NCBI GenBank assembly: GCA_009602725.1
Contig: WELB01000058.1
Coordinates: forward strand, 198,627 to 220,266
Reading direction: 5' to 3'
Source: Spirogloea muscicola
Lineage: Eukaryota > Streptophyta > Zygnematophyceae > Spirogloeales > Spirogloeaceae
DNA: 21,640 nt
The notes below the pieces were generated by a model, which saw only the letters and a list, made by a program, of their open reading frames with translations, did not search any database and was not told where the DNA came from. This document shows positions 18,101 to 21,640 of the stretch, in pieces. The first letter of the stretch is position 1. Each line of letters starts with the position of its first letter. Both the position numbers and the translations under genes were made by a program.

Positions 18101-21100
18101 GCCCTTGTGCGATGATGTACTTAACCTTCTAACATGCATCATGTAGCACATACTTGTCACTTACTAGCTCAAGGGGGCCATAATCGTTTAAATTGCACTT
18201 GCTTCATAAAACATCACACGTCACAATTGTGCAGAGTAGAGAATGCATTGCAAGTCCTCACTTTGACAAGTTGGACATTGACATTCAGTGGCTGAGCAAT
18301 AGAGACACACCTCGCAATAAGCCTTGAGGGAGTCAGCTCCAAGAGAGTCAGCAATCTCCAGTATCTGTAAGGCGTTCCTGGGCTCCACAACCGACGTTGC
18401 GAGAACATACTGGCACAAATCCTTGAGAGCTGGGACAGTGACTGCATCTCTCTGAGGTTTTACCTCATCAAAGTCATCATCGTCAAAGTCTTCCTCTTCT
18501 GTTGTGCCCTCTGCATGGAGACTTGTTGTCCAGGCAAGCGGCTGTGCTATAGACGTAGGCGGGTAATGAGCGATGTAGAGCTGGGCCAAAGCCAGGGAGT
18601 GTAGCTCGCCCACAGATATGTTTAAAGCGTGCTTCATGCCTGGTATACTGAACGGCTTGGGCACTGCCTTTGGCTTGTCCTTCTCGCCCTCCCAAGCAAA
18701 GACGTCGCCCATGCATGTGACAACTGCTGTGCGGTACTTGCCAGCGGAGACAGCTACGGCCTGCTTTCCAGAAAGAGCTGCCACCTGCTCATATTCAAAG
18801 CTGCAAATCGCATCAGCACATGGCAGAAAGCTCCATGCTCCTCTATATGAAACTCCTAAGCAAGCTGCATGTAACAAGCAGATCTTTGAGTCAAGAGAGG
18901 CTAATATGGCACCTGATGACAGCGAAGCAGCGGATCTGCTGATACCCAGTAGAAAGCAAGCCCATCTTCGGCAAGAACGCTGCTGTGCACAAAACCGGCT
19001 GCAATGGCCACAACCCTCTGCTTCTCGCGCTTGTGGAACCTCAAGTGGGTGCTTCCTGCCTTGCGTGTGTCTCGCATAATGGCCACACGCTGCGGCATGA
19101 CCGACTTGTAGCCCCACGTGTGCACCTGAGTGACACATCAGACAGCCCTCTCAGACACCACGCAAATACAAGCAGAATAGAAGCATCACAGTCTACACGG
19201 ACCTTGTCTTAGACTGCCAGCTACTCAACTGATTGCCAGCTACTCAACCAATCAATCACGAGACGTCATCTCAGCACTGTCAAATTATTGAAATGCATTT
19301 CAGGAGTTGGCTGTAGCTGCTGCAAGTCAGCAGCTAACCATATATGCAATATGCAGAATAGATAGCCACTGAGGTGGTTTGAAGAACACACCTCGCCCTC
19401 AGAAGTGAGTACGACAGTGTGATACTTGGCAGCAGCAACAGCCATCACGCGCTTGCCTTTAAGGGACTCCACAACTCTTGGTGTACAGTTGGAGGCCGAG
19501 TTGCATGTGCCATAGCCAAGCTGACCCTCGCGGTTGCAGCCCCAGGTGAAGACCTCGCCCCCGTCCGTGATCACAGCGGTGTGCTTATTGGAGGCAGCCA
19601 CAAGCGACACCCGTGATCGCAGTGTACTGACTTTCCGCGGCGTTGGCTGACTGTCCACTGAGTTGTACCCAAGCCGACCCTCTGGAGGACCAAGAGCAGA
19701 GGCAGCTAGGTTGGTGCACTTGCAAGTACTTGCAAGTAAGAGTGGTGAGACTTACATAGAAGTATGAGCAGCAAAGCCTGTTCAGAGAGCCATGGTTGTC
19801 TGATTGTCTCACCCCGATTAGAGCCCCATGAGAACACATCACCACCTTCAGTCACCACAACCGTGTGGTGCTTGGCAGCGGCCACAGCCCGCACGCGCTG
19901 AGAGCTGAGCCCCGCCACCAGCCTGGGGGCGATGACTGCGACCTGGCCACTGCAAAAGCCACCGGGAAGGGGCAAGGAAGGGTCAGCAAATCAGGCCTGG
20001 CCTAAGCCCGCTGCCCTAGCATGTGCACAAACCACATAATAACTATGGGAGGACCAACCTGTGGATGTCAAAGTCGGGGTGCCCAAGCCGGCCGCCGCGT
20101 CCGATCCCCAGGAATAGAGCTCCCCCTTAGCAGTGACGCAGAGGCTATGGAACCTGGCTGCAGCCACTGCCGCCACGTGCACGCCCTGCAAGGCATCAAT
20201 TCTGCAGGGCGTGCGGTAGATGCCTGCCGTGCCGGTTCCGAGCTGGTAATTGGCACCATTGCCCCAGGTGCTCACTTCTGTGGCACCTGCTGCCAGCAGC
20301 CCCAGGCACACGCTTTAAGCGTCAACCATGATGTCCCCACAGTTGGCTTGTTGCAATCTGCCTGTGCAGCTGCCTGCACATCCTTCCATGCAGCTGAACA
20401 CAAGGATCACAGGACGACCTACCTGCTTGCCCAACAACCACCGACAGCGGGCCTGAGATGAGATCGATCGAAGTCCGGCCCTTAGTGTCCTCCACGTTGA
20501 GCGACGCGCCAGCGGCAAGCAACGCCGCTGACACAGTCAGGTGGCCGAAGTGGAGGGCCCTGTGAAGACTGCTCCACCCAGACTCTGCATCCTGCAAGTT
20601 CACCATTGATCAACGAAGAGGGCTAAGTCCAAGATGAAGGCAACCTAGCTAATTATGGACCCAGCTTCTGTCATGTACACAGATAAGTTGCTGCCTGCAT
20701 CATCAATTGCACGATGGTGCACAGTCAAACCCTGCCTGACGATTGTTTCAGACATCTTGGAAAGGCCTGCTAGATCAGGTCCACCCCCACGATCTGACTT
20801 GCTTGATCTGCTCAGAAGTCGGATCCGTCCCTCTCTTTCTCGCTCAGCTTCTGCCTCTCAGTTGCTGCTGATAAGCTGCGAATCTCGTCCGAGCACACTC
20901 ATCGTCCGACCAGGCCCCTTTGCACCCTTCCATGCATCCTCCAGCTTGCCCAACCACCATATTCGGATCCGCAGATCTGTTGGCAGCGTTCACTTGTTCT
21001 TGCAACCACCAGATGCACAAGGGCGGGAGCGACGAAGCTACGCCCACATCTTCGGCTCACTTGTCTGCATCAGCAAGCAGGAGGAGAGAGCAGCCGGCAA

Positions 21101-21468
21101 GTGTTGCAGAAAGCCAGATGCCAGGCAAGCTGACTCACTCTGGCATCTGGATCGGCGCCGGCCTCGAGAAGCTTCAGCACAATAGGCAGGTGATTTCGCC
21201 ATGTGGCCAGGTGGAGCGCGGTCGCCCCGAGAGCGTTGCGCGAATTCACGTTGCCACCGTGGCGCTTAAGGGCGGCCAGGCTCACGTCGACGTCGTGGCC
21301 CGTCCCGGAGCGGGCGGCGGCCCAAAGGTCCGGGCCGGCGGTGGAGGCGCGGCGGCCGTGCGCGTGCTCGCGGCGCGCGTGGGCCTGGGGCTGTGTGTGC
21401 GCGTGCTCCAGGCCCCCGCCGCATCGGGAGCCCGACGAGGTGTCGCTGTCGCTGTGGTGGCCCTGCAT
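15112..21468 (-). CDS. Ankyrin-RCC1 protein (IBTK / At3g03790 type), 15 exons
   Basis: Exons: 21468-21139, 20591-20423, 20286-20059, 19949-19813, 19681-19392, 19125-18913, 18784-18311, 17985-17824, 17810-17742, 17582-17394, about 17175-16810, 16672-15917, 15688-15537, 15318-15267, 15162-15112; about 1212 residues. Residues about 50-166 hold ankyrin repeats (NSRNALGATALHLATWRN; SGWSSLHRALHFGHL). Residues about 167-550 hold RCC1 repeats (STWGNGANYQLGTG, RLGHPDFDIH, VAAAKHHTVVVTEGGDVFSW, HTWGYKSVMPQRV) that should form a beta-propeller. Then come NALQILEIADSLGADSLKAYCE and QPWSYRRLP, a coiled-coil-like RKKLQQIEALEAKQ, and a Ser/Pro-rich tail with GGLSMFLSGALE and repeated SLRxIQ motifs. No canonical BTB domain is seen. 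Animal IBTK acts as a substrate adaptor of CUL3 ligase; the role of plant and algal members is unclear. ATG 21468 is the first ATG after an in-frame TGA. Two frame problems exist: one base missing at 20103/20104 and a 13-base interruption at 17811-17823. The 17175 acceptor is approximate. Confidence 0.92.
17811..17823 (-). other. 13-base GT...AG interruption in the ankyrin-RCC1 gene
   Basis: Read on the minus strand this is GTAACACTTGCAG. Skipping it joins ...RRLPTSTGGPP (exon ending 17824) in phase 0 to LMKREEVLPEWDLRSGG, an exon that ends with a strong CAG|GTGAGT donor. Reading through it instead gives a stop after LAADEEGRSLA. It is far too short for a normal spliceosomal intron, so it is probably a collapsed intron or an indel. 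Confidence 0.6.
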
Positions 21469-21640
21469 GGCGCCTTCACCGTGCGCGCCAGAAGCAAGAG
21501 CAGGAGCTTGGCCCGGCGGCGCCAAGCGAGGAGCTGTCAGGTGCCGACCCTCCGCGGCGCGGCGGCGGCGGCGCCGCCGTCGCCGTCACTGGCGACGGAC
21601 GCGTCGGGCGGGGCTCCGCGGCGAGACGAGGTCCGCAGGG
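21469..21640 (-). promoter_or_regulatory. 5' leader/promoter edge of the ankyrin-RCC1 gene
   Basis: Extremely GC-rich sequence upstream of ATG 21468, with an in-frame TGA near 21588. It contains an 8-bp inverted repeat, CCGTCGCC (21577-21584) and GGCGACGG (21591-21598), around a 6-base loop. An upstream non-coding or coding exon beyond the window cannot be excluded. Confidence 0.4.

Noticed and set aside
18214-18447. Canonical BTB domain in the ankyrin-RCC1 protein
   Set aside because: The segment around residues 580-670 matches the plant-type region (LEIADSLGAD, YCE, PWSYRRLP), but I see no full BTB fold sequence as in animal IBTK.
13140-20110. Programmed ribosomal frameshifting as an explanation for the repeated frame breaks
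   Set aside because: The breaks lack a shared slippery site or downstream structure and occur in unrelated genes. Missing bases in a draft assembly explain them more simply.

Overview
The window looks like nuclear DNA of a green alga, probably a chlorophyte. Genes are split into many short exons by GT-AG introns of about 85-550 bases, coding DNA and gene 5' ends are very GC-rich, and TGTAA (the usual chlorophyte poly(A) signal) follows several stop codons. The proteins are of plant or algal type: a plastid-type ArgC, a CLC-e/f-like chloride channel, a STICHEL/DnaX-like C-terminus and a plant-type ankyrin-RCC1 protein. The sequence is draft quality: it starts with 122 T's, has a 531-base run of N (10112-10642), and several genes show isolated single-base frame breaks.

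Layout. 1-1900: poly-T edge, a GC palindrome, a decayed retroelement-like endonuclease fragment (minus) and unassigned low-complexity DNA with a repeated motif. 1898-5643 (+): argC, N-acetyl-gamma-glutamyl-phosphate reductase of arginine synthesis, in 15 exons. 6340-10728 (-): a CLC chloride channel/transporter with two CBS domains; its acidic N-terminal exon is interrupted by the assembly gap. argC and CLC are tail to tail. 11176-12184 (+): the C-terminal part of a STICHEL-like (DNA polymerase III gamma/tau-like) protein with no AAA+ ATPase module upstream. 13039-13936 (-): a small unidentified gene carrying a WGxPG...DPNY acidic motif that resembles the N-terminus of PDCD4-type proteins, with a CGG repeat and a perfect 16-bp hairpin just before its start. 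15112-21468 (-): a 15-exon ankyrin-RCC1 protein of the IBTK / Arabidopsis At3g03790 type, complete from N- to C-terminus.

The genes belong to unrelated pathways, as expected for a eukaryotic chromosome; nothing suggests an operon. I found no clearly novel system. The most unusual points are the orphan STICHEL-like C-terminus beside a gap, a 13-base GT...AG interruption in the ankyrin-RCC1 gene, a three-fold W...SL-x-x-IQ motif at its C-terminus, and inverted CCGTCGCC/GGCGACGG pairs near gene 5' ends.

All exon models come from reading splice sites by eye, with phase checks and remembered family conservation. No alignment or transcript evidence was available.
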